The notes: generated by a model not told the origin, from the letters alone. Positions 33,407 to 42,103 are shown, numbered from the stretch's first letter. The stretch is DNA of 64,000 nucleotides from Infirmifilum lucidum (GCF_014876775.1 NZ_CP062310.1:1527699-1591698); one strand, 5' to 3'. Made by a program: numbers and translations.

Positions 33407-35113
33407 ATGGCGCCCGGGAACTTCCTGCTCGAGTCCTACAGGCTCGTCGAGAGGGCTGCCAGGCGGGAGGGCGACGCGAGGAGGCCGCTGCTCGAGCGCT
33501 TCTTCGAGGAGGCGGCCCGGCGCCTAGAGGAGTCGGGAGACGGTAGGAAGAGGGAGGGTAGGGCCTTCCTCGCTGTGGTCAACGCGCCCACGGGCTACGG
33601 GAAGACTAGCCTGAGCCTGGCCTCTGCGGCCGCGTCGGCCCTGGACGCAAGCCTCTTCCCCAAGGTGATACACGTGCTGCCGCTCAGGTCCATAGTGGAG
33701 GACGTGGCCGGGAGGGCTGGGGCCCTGCTCGGGCCGCACGCTGTCGGCGTGAAGATGATGGGGGTCAGCGTGGAAGTCTTCCACACCTACCCCCTGAACG
33801 TCACGACAGTCGACACCTTCACTTTCGACCTCCTGAAGCTGAATACGAAGAAGCTCAGGAGGATCAGGGCGGGGGAGGAGTTCGGCTACGACTTCCTGAC
33901 GCAGGCCAGTATCCTGAACTCCCTGGTCGTGCTCGACGAGGCGCACTACGCGCTGGAGGAGGAGTACATGAGGGACGTGTTCTACCTCGTTCTCGATTTC
34001 CTCCTAAGCGTGAAGGTTCCCGTCGTCGTCATGACCGCTACCCTGTCGAGGGGCTACGAGGAGCTGTTGAGAGCCCTCGCCGAGTCCAGGGGCGTCGACT
34101 ACTTCAGGCTCGAGCCCGATGCCAGCGACCCCTACGTGGTGGAGCAGGCCCGCAAGGACGTAAGGGTGGAGTTTATGAGCGAGGAGGAGGCGCTGGGTGC
34201 GGCCAGGAGTCAAGAGATAGTGGAGAGGGGGAGGGTGCTGGTCGTGGCCAACAACCCCTACAGGGCCACCTGCATCTTCGAGAGGCTCAGCAGGAGGGGC
34301 TTGAAAGCGCTACTCCTCCACGGCAAGATGACCCCGTCGCACAAGAAGAGGGTTCTCGGCCTAGTTGAGGAGATGGAGAGGCGCGGGGAGAGCTTCGTGC
34401 TCGTCGCCACGCAGGTCGTGGAGGCTGGCGTGGACGTGAGCTTCGACACCCTGGTTACGGATCCGGCGCCGGCGTACAGCCTCATCCAGAGGGCGGGGAG
34501 GGTTGCGAGGAGGCCGGCGGAGAGGAGCGGCAGGATCATAGTCGTCGAGGACGGCCCGGCAGAGCCCTACGACAGAGTGAAGGTCTTGAGAACCCTCGAG
34601 TGGCTCGAGGAGAATCGCGACGTTTTCAACCCGCGAGTTCCGGGCACGTACTCTGACTTGCTGGCCCGAGTCCACGGGAGCAGGTCAACCGAGGTTCTTC
34701 CGGGCAGCTCGAGGCTCAGCGGGGTCAAGCTCGAGCTCTTCGACCCCCTGAGCAGGAGCTTCGACGTCTTCGAGGAAGTAGTCGAGATTGTCAAGAGGGA
34801 GCCTTTCCTAAGAGAGTTCAACCTACCCGTAGAGGTGGGCGGGGAGACCGTCCTCCTCACCCCCCGCGAGGCCTACGACCTCTACGAGCGGGGGCTCCTC
34901 CGAGTAGGCGGTGACGGGCTCGAAGGGGAGGAGCCGGGGGACGGTAGAAAGGAAGGGATAGACTTCTACGAGCTGGCCAAGCAGGTGGCGCTCGGCAAGG
35001 ATGTTAGACTGGAGTTCGCCGGCTCCTACGACCCCGTTAGGGGGCTGGCAGAGTGCCGGGCGATAGATGACGAGAAGGGGTCAAGAGACAACAGAAAGGG
35101 AAGGGGGAGTTAG
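33407..35113 (+). CDS. cas3': Cas3' helicase of type I-A
   Basis: A 568-residue superfamily 2 helicase. Motif I is NAPTGYGKTSLS near residue 58, motif II VLDEAHYAL near 180, motif III MTATL near 207, and motif VI ends LIQRAGRVARRP near 365. The HD nuclease is encoded separately by the next gene, as usual for type I-A. It unwinds DNA after Cascade binding. The ATG at 33407 follows GGAGGGG. Oddly, the C-terminal tail EKGSRDNRKGRGS is encoded by a CRISPR-repeat-like stretch (35074-35098, 22/25 match), which adds a basic end not expected for the family. Confidence 0.92.
   Translation: MAPGNFLLESYRLVERAARREGDARRPLLERFFEEAARRLEESGDGRKREGRAFLAVVNAPTGYGKTSLSLASAAASALDASLFPKVIHVLPLRSIVEDVAGRAGALLGPHAVGVKMMGVSVEVFHTYPLNVTTVDTFTFDLLKLNTKKLRRIRAGEEFGYDFLTQASILNSLVVLDEAHYALEEEYMRDVFYLVLDFLLSVKVPVVVMTATLSRGYEELLRALAESRGVDYFRLEPDASDPYVVEQARKDVRVEFMSEEEALGAARSQEIVERGRVLVVANNPYRATCIFERLSRRGLKALLLHGKMTPSHKKRVLGLVEEMERRGESFVLVATQVVEAGVDVSFDTLVTDPAPAYSLIQRAGRVARRPAERSGRIIVVEDGPAEPYDRVKVLRTLEWLEENRDVFNPRVPGTYSDLLARVHGSRSTEVLPGSSRLSGVKLELFDPLSRSFDVFEEVVEIVKREPFLREFNLPVEVGGETVLLTPREAYDLYERGLLRVGGDGLEGEEPGDGRKEGIDFYELAKQVALGKDVRLEFAGSYDPVRGLAECRAIDDEKGSRDNRKGRGS
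35074..35098 (+). repeat. CRISPR-repeat-like sequence inside 3' end of cas3'
   Basis: It matches the array repeat at 22 of 25 positions, with changes only at repeat positions 5, 6 and 19, all transitions. It lies in the same orientation as both arrays and is translated as part of the Cas3' C-terminus. Such a match is far beyond chance. It marks a repeat insertion, or recombination between an array and the operon. Confidence 0.85.
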
Positions 35114-35116
35114 CGG

Positions 35117-35836
35117 GTGAGGGGGGCGGGCGTGGAGTGCGCGGCATACTTCAAGGACGGCCAGCCGGTTCAGTCGATGAGGGAGCACGTGCTCGGGGGG
35201 CTCGGCTACATCGAGAGGAACTACCTCTCGCGCAACTACGGCGCGTACCTCTCGCGGCTAGCCAGGGCGGCGGGGCTCGGGGCCGACGAGGCGCTCGCCC
35301 GGAGGGCCCTCGTGGCGTCTTACGTGCTCCACGACGCCGGCAAGCTGCTGGAGTACTTCCAGAGGAGGCGCAAGGACTTCAGGGGGCACGAGTTTTTCTC
35401 GGCCGCTATCGTCGTGCGCTGCTGCGGGCTGGAGGGCCTGGAGCGCGCCGCGGCTATTGCCGTGCTGCTACACCACCACACAATGCAGCGCGACGTCGGC
35501 TACCGCGGGAGCAATATCAGGATGAGGGAGGAGTGCGCGGCGGAGCTGGAGCGGATCCTCGAGGAGCACGCCGGCATCCGGGCCGTGCTGCCGCGGGAGC
35601 TGAGCGTGCAGGAGGTCAAAAGGGTGAGTGAGGACTTGCTCAGTATCAAGTACGATGACTGGCCCCTGGTGAGGGTCGTCTACGCCATCCTGGAGCCCCT
35701 CACTCTCGCCGACCACTACGCGGCTAGGCTTAGGGGCGGTGAGGGGACTCTTCTGGGCGGCGAGGCCGAGAGGGTCGAGCGCGCCATCGCGTCGTTGCGG
35801 CTGAGCTTCTCCGCGACCGGGCTATCGCGGCCCTGA
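35117..35836 (+). CDS. cas3'': Cas3'' HD nuclease
   Basis: A 239-residue HD-superfamily nuclease. MREHVLGGLGYIERNY supplies the first His, YVLHDAGKLLEYF near residue 72 the HD pair, GHEFFSA near 91 and AVLLHHHTM near 117 the remaining metal ligands. It degrades the displaced DNA strand together with Cas3'. It starts with GTG 35117, 3 bases after the cas3' stop, and is the last gene of the type I-A operon. Confidence 0.92.
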   Translation: MRGAGVECAAYFKDGQPVQSMREHVLGGLGYIERNYLSRNYGAYLSRLARAAGLGADEALARRALVASYVLHDAGKLLEYFQRRRKDFRGHEFFSAAIVVRCCGLEGLERAAAIAVLLHHHTMQRDVGYRGSNIRMREECAAELERILEEHAGIRAVLPRELSVQEVKRVSEDLLSIKYDDWPLVRVVYAILEPLTLADHYAARLRGGEGTLLGGEAERVERAIASLRLSFSATGLSRP

Positions 35837-36220
35837 CCGGGTACGGCTGGCCGAGGGCGGGGGGCTGGGCCAGTCCTGCCCAAAGCGAGGGAGAACTGGG
35901 AGTCGGAGTGCGGAAAGGCGTGAGAGAGGGCGTCGTGGAGGGGGCCGCCGGGAGGGCTCGGAGGGGCAGGCGGCTGGTTTTTGTCCCAGTATTGTCCCAA
36001 ACGATCTCTGAAAATAAAGTAACGACGTGTTTTATTTTCATTTGTCCCAACCTATTTCAACGCATTTATGTAAAGTAAACCAGGACAGTTTGTGGAGGGC
36101 CGGGGGGCTTGGGCGGGCTGGCAGCTGCTGGCCACGGCCTGAAAGCTCTCCTGTGCTGGCCCATGCCGCGCTCGTGGCTGTGGTAGTCACTTTTTTTATC
36201 GTGGTTTTCCTCCTTGTCTT
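35837..36220 (+). promoter_or_regulatory. Intergenic region with TTGTCCCA triplet and inverted repeat
   Basis: The gap after cas3'' holds three copies of TTGTCCCA at 35981-35988, 35992-35999 and 36042-36049. The last two flank a 10-bp inverted repeat, TGAAAATAAA (36009-36018) and TTTATTTTCA (36031-36040). The arrangement looks like an operator or structured terminator. A TATA-like TTTTTTATC near 36190-36199 probably serves the gene at 36224. No ORF in the region looks real. Confidence 0.5.
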
Positions 36221-36223
36221 GTG

Positions 36224-37027
36224 ATGATGGCGAGGGGCCACGTCGGGCTGGCTCTTGCGCTGTACTCCCTTTTCCTGGCCCTCTACCCCGGCAGGCTCTC
36301 CGACATGTACGTCTTCATCTTAATGATGGTGTACGTCGGCTTTGCCACGCTGCCGGACATCGACATAAGGCTGCTGGTAAAGCACAGGGGGGTCACGCAC
36401 AGCCTGGTCGGCGCCGTGCTCTCGGGGCTCTTCGGCTTGGCGATAACGTACCCGGCTTACCCGAACCGCCTGGACTACGCGCTGGTCAGCTTCGCCGGGG
36501 GCTTCGCGGCGACGCTCACGCACATGCTCGGCGACGTGTTCACCTACAGCAAGTTCAAGCCGCTCTACCCGCTCTCCCACAAGGAGGTCGCCCTCGGGCT
36601 GTTCGCGTCATCCGACCCGAGGGTGAACAACATCCTCGCGAGGGCCGGGCTCTCGGCGTTCACTGTAGCGTTCATGCACAAGGCAATGGTCGACACCGGG
36701 GTGTACGAGAACATACCTCTAGGCGCAGCGTTGCTGTGGGCAGTAACGCTGGGTGCTGTAGGCGCAGTACTCTCCGGTCAGTCCCCCAGGGCTGTGTCCA
36801 GCAGGCTCTTGAAGGCAGTGGAGCTTGCGCCCAACCCCCCGACTGCCAGGCGCGCCCGGTCAGCAGACGACTACTTCAAGAGAGTGGACGACTACTACAG
36901 GAGCATTGAGAGGTCGTTGAACAACTACTATAGGAGTGTCGAGAGGTCGTTGAGCGATTACTATAGGAGCTTCGAGAGCTCGTTTAGCGGCTCTACAGGG
37001 GGCAGGAAGAGGAGGAAGAGAAAATAG
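36224..37027 (+). CDS. Membrane metal-dependent hydrolase-like protein (DUF457/YdjM)
   Basis: About 267 residues with several hydrophobic segments. ARGHVGLALALYS at the N-terminus, DIDIRLLVKHRGVTHS near residue 50 and THMLGDVFTYSKFKPLYPLS near 105 match the DUF457/YdjM family, putative membrane-bound metal hydrolases with conserved His and Asp. The C-terminus is unusual: three imperfect 11-residue repeats of the form RSxERSLxxYY (about residues 220-252), then a very basic tail (GGRKRRKRK). The start may be GTG 36221 or ATG 36224/36227; the TATA spacing favours 36224. No operon partner is evident. Confidence 0.7.
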   Translation: MMARGHVGLALALYSLFLALYPGRLSDMYVFILMMVYVGFATLPDIDIRLLVKHRGVTHSLVGAVLSGLFGLAITYPAYPNRLDYALVSFAGGFAATLTHMLGDVFTYSKFKPLYPLSHKEVALGLFASSDPRVNNILARAGLSAFTVAFMHKAMVDTGVYENIPLGAALLWAVTLGAVGAVLSGQSPRAVSSRLLKAVELAPNPPTARRARSADDYFKRVDDYYRSIERSLNNYYRSVERSLSDYYRSFESSFSGSTGGRKRRKRK

Positions 37028-37487
37028 GAGTATTTTCCCGTTTTCTTTTTCCTCAGCTTTCCGATAAGTATACAGGTGTTCTAGGGTGTGCTGGGCTTTA
37101 GCCTAGAACTTTTACGAGCAATCCTGCGGTTGTAGGGGCCCGTCGCCGTGGAGCGCGGGGGCTCAGGTGGGCCATTCCAGACGGGGGTGTTGCCGGGATC
37201 CTGGGGGCTGGCGCTAGCGAGTAACGGGCAGCAAGGCATATTTACCCGTTTTTAAAATGGAAACATAGTGGAGGCTTGCTTGTCCAGAATCTCTAACTGG
37301 ATGAGTGCTGGAGCGATGAATGATTTAAAGCTATTAATTTTACAAACAATTACTCAAATACGTGTTCTCTTGTAAAAAGTAAAATGGCCATTGCAAACTA
37401 GCTTTAAAATGGAATTAAAAACTAGGATTTTATGATCAAAATGCAAAACTCTTATCAGCGAGGGCCTCTGCTAGAGCCACGATAAGC
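37028..37487. other. Intergenic, no gene seen
   Basis: A T-rich stretch at 37033-37050 probably ends transcription of the upstream gene. The left half is GC-rich and the right half (37250-37440) AT-rich. I see no coding region, tRNA or clear repeat. The AT-rich part may hold the promoter of the small ORF at 37488. Confidence 0.4.
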
Positions 37488-37628
37488 ATGAAGGCGTTGG
37501 TGAGAGTACTACTGGAGCAGCTGAAGAGCCCCGCCATACTAGTCCCGCTCGTGCTACTAGTGCTCTCCGCGGCCACGGGCCTCGCAGACCCCAAGAACGA
37601 CCCGTTTCCCACTCCCAACCAGGGGTAA
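37488..37628 (+). CDS. 46-residue single-span membrane or secreted peptide
   Basis: A short ORF with a basic start (MKALVRVLLEQLK), one strongly hydrophobic stretch (AILVPLVLLVLSAAT) and a short polar Asp/Pro-rich end (DPKNDPFPTPNQG). It resembles a signal peptide or membrane-anchored peptide. It ends 42 bases before the winged-helix regulator. The TATA element of that gene lies just behind the stop, so the two are probably transcribed separately. Function unknown. Confidence 0.4.
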   Translation: MKALVRVLLEQLKSPAILVPLVLLVLSAATGLADPKNDPFPTPNQG

Positions 37629-37670
37629 GGCTTAAATTATCGTTTTCTTTTTTTGTCTTCGGATTCGGTT

Positions 37671-38663
37671 ATGGGCTTTAGGGTTGACGTTGAGAGACTA
37701 CTTTACGCCCTTCCATACTCCAGGACTCTGCGCGAGCTCGCGAGAAACTCGAAGGTATCGCACACGGCGGCTAGGCGCATTGTAAGAGAGCTGTCCACAG
37801 AAGGCGCGTTCAGGTTCGTTCCGGACGACTCCTTCTACGGCTTGACTAGGCTCGTGGCGTTCGTGGACAGGGTGCCAAGGAGGCTCCCCTTCACCACCAC
37901 GGGCGTGAGGTCGCTAGTGTCTCAGGAAGGCATGCACACGCTGGTGATGGCATACCTGCCCGAGGCGCTGGCGGGCAAGTACGTCGAGAGCCTCTCGGAG
38001 GAGGCCGGCGTGCTGGAGTGGTTTGTCACGAGGGACTACGTGGCGTGGCTGCCGAGGCCCGAGTTGAGGGGTGTGTCGCCCGGGGAGTTTGACGGCCTCG
38101 TTGACAGGGCCCCGGAGTACATACCGCCGAGGACGAACCTCAGGCCTCTCGCTGTCCCGGATCAGATAGACCTTGTGCTGCTGTGGGGCAAGCTGCTGAT
38201 GGGGCCTTTCGCGAGGCCGACGGAGATATACAGCAGGGCTTCCCGGGAGGAGGGGCTACCCGCGGTGTCCAAGCAGGTGCTGAGCTACCACTACAGGGCC
38301 CACGTGCAGCCCGGCTGGAGGTACAGCACGTACTTCAAGTACATCAGTAGCGAGGAGCTGCCGTTCGTGGCGTACTACGTGAGGGGCAGGGAGGCCGAGA
38401 GGGTTGCCAGGGCGCTGGCGCTGCTACCGAACCTCGGGATGTCCCTGATAGGGGACGGGAGGGCGCTGTACATGGGGCAGTTGCAGTGCAGGTACCATAC
38501 GCTGTTTGCGGAGATACCGCAGTCGTACGGCGTGGAGGCTACGCTGATGTTCATGAAGCTAGATCTTCGCCTCGACGTGCCCAGGCTATGGCGCCTGCTC
38601 GACGCCGAGCATAGGAAGTGGCGCTGGGTCGAGGAGAAGGTCGAGGTCAGGGCCAGGCACTAA
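37671..38663 (+). CDS. Winged-helix transcription regulator, Lrp-like architecture
   Basis: About 330 residues. The N-terminus is an HTH (LYALPYSRTLRELARNSKVS, then HTAARRIVREL). The rest is a large alpha/beta region without a recognised catalytic motif, and a second HTH-like segment may lie near residue 185 (FARPTEIYSRASREEGLP). The pattern is that of crenarchaeal regulators with a sensor domain of unknown ligand. The ATG at 37671 is preferred because the TATA element (TTAAATTAT, 37632-37640) predicts a start near 37661. It appears monocistronic, and its target is unknown. Confidence 0.55.
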   Translation: MGFRVDVERLLYALPYSRTLRELARNSKVSHTAARRIVRELSTEGAFRFVPDDSFYGLTRLVAFVDRVPRRLPFTTTGVRSLVSQEGMHTLVMAYLPEALAGKYVESLSEEAGVLEWFVTRDYVAWLPRPELRGVSPGEFDGLVDRAPEYIPPRTNLRPLAVPDQIDLVLLWGKLLMGPFARPTEIYSRASREEGLPAVSKQVLSYHYRAHVQPGWRYSTYFKYISSEELPFVAYYVRGREAERVARALALLPNLGMSLIGDGRALYMGQLQCRYHTLFAEIPQSYGVEATLMFMKLDLRLDVPRLWRLLDAEHRKWRWVEEKVEVRARH

Positions 38664-39033
38664 AACACCAATATATTATTTTATTTCTTAGGTTATTTTT
38701 GCTACTCCCTGGCTCGGCCTGGCGCTCTCCTCGGGCTCTCTTGGGCCCTGGCGGCCTGGGCTCCGTCTTCCCGGGGGTCTTGGAGCGAAGGCACCCGTAG
38801 GCGCCACCTGGCTTATCGCCGTGCGGCTCAGCCCCTCGAGGCCACTACCTATGCTCCTCGGGCGGGTTGGAGAAGTCGAGGCCGGTGTCGCTGAGCGCTA
38901 CTCTAGCCATGAAGGCGTAGGGAGAGAAGCTTTGCTCGGCCCTGGTGCTGGGTGTGGGGTGCCTGCTGTCTGCCGCTCTTCTCCCAGCGCGCTACGCTTA
39001 TCAGCCCCGCTCTCCAGTTCTAGCCGGGTTCGT
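38664..39033. other. Intergenic, no gene seen
   Basis: The frame of the acylphosphatase gene stays open backwards to 38821, but the extension looks like non-coding sequence with no family match. A TATA-like GCTTATCAG lies near 38997-39005, suitable for a start at 39034. No RNA gene or repeat was recognised. Confidence 0.4.
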
Positions 39034-39327
39034 ATGGGCTCGGGCGGGCAGGGGAACGTGAGAGCCCACGTCTACGTCTCGGGCTTCGTGCAGGGCGTGG
39101 GCTTCCGCTACTCGATGCTGAGGGTGGCGAGGGCCGCGGGCGTGAGGGGCTGGGTCAGGAACCTCAGGGACGGGAGGGTTGAGGCAGTGCTGGAGGGCCC
39201 CGAGGACGCCGTCATGAGGGTCATCGAGTGGGCCCGCAGGGGCCCTCCGGGGGCCTGGGTTGAGAGAGTCGAGGTCGTCTGGGAGCCCTACAGGGGCGAG
39301 TTCGAGGGCTTCGAGGTAGTGTACTAG
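39034..39327 (+). CDS. acyP: Acylphosphatase
   Basis: A 97-residue enzyme that hydrolyses carboxyl-phosphate bonds of acylphosphates in the cytoplasm. The signature [16 protein letters not shown] contains the catalytic Arg, and [16 protein letters not shown] contains the catalytic Asn. Size and fold are those of the standard family. The start at ATG 39034 leaves seven residues before the first strand (VRAHVYVSG). It is a single gene converging on the SPFH gene. Confidence 0.93.
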   Translation: MGSGGQGNVRAHVYVSGFVQGVGFRYSMLRVARAAGVRGWVRNLRDGRVEAVLEGPEDAVMRVIEWARRGPPGAWVERVEVVWEPYRGEFEGFEVVY

Positions 39328-39381
39328 CGACAGTACTACTGGGTAGTATTTTCCAGCTTTTCTCGCGTCTGTGTAGCCGTG

Positions 39382-40380
39382 CTAGGGCTTCTTCTGCCCG
39401 GGCTGTACTATTATGGGCGTGGCCTGTGCTCCGGGTACTGTCACTATCACGGTCGCCCCCGCTCTCGCGACCTCCTGTAGGCCCAGCATGTAGAGGTATA
39501 TCCTCGCGAGTTCCGTGTCGTTGTACTGCGAGACTACGTAGTGGAGCGCCGCGCGGGTGGCGTTGGCCTTGAGGAGGAGGCTCTTGGCCTCGGCCTGCGC
39601 TACCGTGAGCGTGGCGTTGGCCTGGGCCTCGGCCTCCAGGACTCTCTTCGTGTAGTTCGCTCTGGCGAGCTCCTCTATCCTCTGCCTCTCGTACATCGCC
39701 CTTATCGCCTGCTGCTGGGCTGCTATTTTCTGGTTTATCGCGGAGGCTATCTCGGGCGGGAGGATGAAGTTCAGGATGTTCACCTCCAGGACCTTCACGC
39801 GCCCCGCGAGCTTGCCCTCCCTGCTCACTGCCTCCAGGTAGGCTGTCTGTATCCTCCTGGATATAACGTCCCGGTTCGTTATGAGCTCGTCCAGGCTGAC
39901 CTTAGATATCTCGTCCCTGATTATCTGCCTCATGAGGGGCACCATGAGCCTGTCGTCGTAGTCGACGTTGGGGAAGTCGCGTACGAGCTGGTCGAACGTC
40001 GAGGGCTCCACCTGGTACCTCACGACGACCTCGACTGTGACGCTAACGCCGTCGCGCGTCAGCACTGTCGGCGGGACGTGCACCCACTGCTTGACGGCGG
40101 CCTCAGCCTGCGCGAACTCTATGGTCTCGACTGCCGTCGAGTCCTTGACGACGTACGCCCAGGGGGCCTTCAGGAAGACTGCGGGGCCCAGGATGGGCCT
40201 GGAGACCGTGCCGAAGAGCGGGTCGACGACTACAGCCACCTCGCTGACGCCGAGCGTCACGGTCGAGGCCGCGAGCACCAGCACTGCCACGCCCGTAGCG
40301 AGTAGGGCCGCTACGAGTAGCGCCAAAGGAGGCACGCGGGGCTTGCTACGTGCCTTAACCTTAATCCACTCCTCCCCCAT
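39382..40380 (-). CDS. SPFH/band-7 (prohibitin-like) membrane protein
   Basis: A 332-residue protein with one N-terminal membrane segment (PPLALLVAALLATGVAVLVL, residues 17-36) followed by an SPFH domain: VTLGVSEVAVVVDPLFGTV, PPTVLTRDGVSVTVEVVVRY and DELITNRDVISRRIQ. A long coiled coil rich in Ala/Glu comes next (INQKIAAQQQAIRAMYERQR to LTVAQAEAKSLLL). Such proteins form large ring or scaffold assemblies on the membrane and often regulate proteases. No NfeD partner gene is adjacent. The start is ATG. Confidence 0.85.
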   Translation of the reverse strand: MGEEWIKVKARSKPRVPPLALLVAALLATGVAVLVLAASTVTLGVSEVAVVVDPLFGTVSRPILGPAVFLKAPWAYVVKDSTAVETIEFAQAEAAVKQWVHVPPTVLTRDGVSVTVEVVVRYQVEPSTFDQLVRDFPNVDYDDRLMVPLMRQIIRDEISKVSLDELITNRDVISRRIQTAYLEAVSREGKLAGRVKVLEVNILNFILPPEIASAINQKIAAQQQAIRAMYERQRIEELARANYTKRVLEAEAQANATLTVAQAEAKSLLLKANATRAALHYVVSQYNDTELARIYLYMLGLQEVARAGATVIVTVPGAQATPIIVQPGQKKP

Positions 40381-41165
40381 CCCCGCACCCGCGTTAAGAG
40401 TGCTGTCTGCGCGCCTATATTTCTGTAGCGCCTGGCAGCGAGCCTCCGCGCCGCTACCCAGGTGGAGGCTCGGCTACACCAAAGTACTGAAGAGAGCGGT
40501 CTCCTCGTGTCGGCAGAGATTAATAGACCCCTATCCGCCTTCGCGGCGATTCCCGGCCCGATGAGGAAGTTGTAGGTCGGCAGTGCGCATGCGACGCTCT
40601 GAGGGTCTTGTACGTTAAGTAGCTCCTGTTCTTGAGAATGATTGACGCGTCTGCGATGTATTTTCGCCATAGGCGCTAGGCAGGTGCTCTGCCTACTAAC
40701 CTTTTGCGGAGAGTTCCCGGCGAGCCCCGCGCCGTTTTTGCGCACACGTGGCGTACCCGGGTCATGGCGTCGTGGAGAATAGGAGCCGCCGTTATGAGGA
40801 GGTCGGTCTCGAAGGCGGTTCTAGAGCTGCCCGGGGTACGGGGGAGTCGCACGCCTGTGGCGCTCAGCGGGAGCCGGACAGGAACCCACTCGGGGTGGTA
40901 GCGCTCGGGGCTTTCGGGCCCATGCCCGGTTCCTTCAAGAGGTTTTTGAGGCCTACACGTGCGGTCACGAAGGCTTTAAGGCCTCGCGGGATCTGGAGGA
41001 GAGCTACTCTGCTCTGGTGCAGTGCGTAGCTGGAGCAGTTTGAGCGGACTTTAGCCTGTAAATCTGGGCTTTGGTTCAAGCCTCACGGGCCTCGGGCAGT
41101 CGCTCGGCGGGCTTTACTAGAGTGATAGGTAAGGTTAAAATACACTGTTTTACATTCTATTCAAC
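40381..41165. other. Intergenic region of 785 bases, no gene confirmed
   Basis: Several overlapping short open frames exist but none resembles a family or shows consistent coding character. GC content is high. At 41130-41142 a TATA-like GGTTAAAATACAC fits the promoter of the antitoxin gene at 41166. A short self-complementary stretch (GGCTT/AAGCC, about 41068-41083) is too small to name. A decayed insertion element is possible but not shown. Confidence 0.35.
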
Positions 41166-41411
41166 GTGGGCAGGAGGAGCTACGTAAAGCTATCCTCAAA
41201 GGGGCAGATAGTCATCCCCGCGGAGATTAGGAGGGAGCTCGGCTTGACGGCCGGCGATAGGATTATCGTGGAGAGGGTGGGAGACGCGATACTCCTGCGG
41301 CCCGTCGTCAGGCTCTCGAAGCTGATGGGGGTCGACAGAATAGAGGGGGCGTCCGAGGAAGTCGAGAGGATGCGGGCGGAGTGGGACAGGGAGTTTGAGG
41401 GGCGCGCATGA
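41166..41411 (+). CDS. vapB: AbrB-type antitoxin (VapB)
   Basis: An 81-residue swapped-hairpin DNA-binding protein. YVKLSSKGQIVIPAEIRREL is the SpoVT/AbrB signature, followed by GLTAGDRIIVERVGDAILL. The C-terminal half (VDRIEGASEEVERMRAEW) should wrap around the toxin. The start is GTG 41166, about 30 nt after a TATA box. Its stop overlaps the PIN toxin ATG (ATGA), the usual arrangement of a toxin-antitoxin pair. Confidence 0.85.
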   Translation: MGRRSYVKLSSKGQIVIPAEIRRELGLTAGDRIIVERVGDAILLRPVVRLSKLMGVDRIEGASEEVERMRAEWDREFEGRA

Positions 41412-41797
41412 AGTACCTCTTCGACACAAAGGCTCTCGTAGCTTTCTTCAACGGGGAGGAGGGGTGTGAGCGCGTCAGGGAGTTGCTGAGGGACGTGGAG
41501 GGCGGCGCCGCGGAGGGCTATGTGAGCGCAGTCACCCTGACGGAGCTGTACTACCTCTACGCGAGGAGGGCCGGGGCTGGCGTCGCCAGGAGGAGAGTAG
41601 AGCAAGTCCTCCTCTCGGACTTGAAGGTCATCCCGGTGGACGAGCACGTCGCCCTGAAAGCTGGGGAGTTCAAGTCCAGGTCTGTTCCGATCGCAGACGC
41701 CTTAATAGCGGCAAGCGCCTCTATCGTGGGTGCTAGGGTCGTGACGGACGACGAGCACTTCGAGAAGCTAGGCGTCGAGGTGGAGAAATTTAGGTAA
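41408..41797 (+). CDS. vapC: PIN-domain ribonuclease toxin (VapC)
   Basis: A 129-residue PIN nuclease. Acidic metal ligands are visible: Asp6 in LFDTKAL, Glu in TLTELYYLY, Asp in IADALIAASA and Asp-Asp in VTDDEHFEKLG. The second residue after Asp6 is Lys where Ser is usual (DTKAL instead of DTSAL), which may not harm activity. It cuts RNA when released from VapB. It is co-translated with vapB. Confidence 0.85.
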   Translation: MKYLFDTKALVAFFNGEEGCERVRELLRDVEGGAAEGYVSAVTLTELYYLYARRAGAGVARRRVEQVLLSDLKVIPVDEHVALKAGEFKSRSVPIADALIAASASIVGARVVTDDEHFEKLGVEVEKFR

Positions 41798-42103
41798 GGA
41801 GGCGAGAAGTTAGGCCTCTCCGGCCAGCCTCTATTCTTGCACGGAGGCCAGCCGATCCTCCAGCATGCTAGCGCGGGAGACCGGGTGGGGGAAGGAAGAC
41901 CCAGAGAACTGTGGCGCCGCGCGCCCTAACTCTAACCTACCCGCCCTCCGACTGCCGTTTCAGCCGCGTTCGCTGAAGCAGGGTCTTTGGGCCAAGTATC
42001 CTGGTGGCTTCAGCTGCGCGTCCAAGCCGGGCCCGGCAGCGCTGGGGTTCTAGAGCCACAACTCTACCGGTAAGAGGCGCCCTAAAGGGCGTTGCGGTTC
42101 CCA
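41798..42103. other. Intergenic with hairpin resembling an IS end
   Basis: No gene. Near 42069-42086 the sequence GGCGCCCTAAAGGGCG forms a 6-bp stem. On the minus strand it reads GCCCTTTAGGGCG, a word common at the ends of archaeal IS200/IS605 elements. Without an adjacent tnpA or tnpB this is weak evidence for a relic. Confidence 0.25.

Noticed and set aside
35117-35836. Fusion of Cas3'' with Cas3' as a single Cas3
   Set aside because: A clear stop ends the helicase at 35113 and a separate GTG start follows, the usual type I-A split.
40704-41029. Overlapping frames with RGSRTP/TGESHACGA-like endings that recall TnpB C-termini
   Set aside because: No RuvC-like motif or zinc knuckle with proper spacing, and no IS end beside it; similarity too vague.
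41060-41095. GGTTCAAG word resembling a tRNA T-loop
   Set aside because: No acceptor, D-arm or anticodon arm can be built around it.
41354-41378. A GAAGTCGAGAGGATG word in vapB resembling the CRISPR repeat
   Set aside because: Similarity stops after about 13 bases and fits chance in purine-rich coding sequence.
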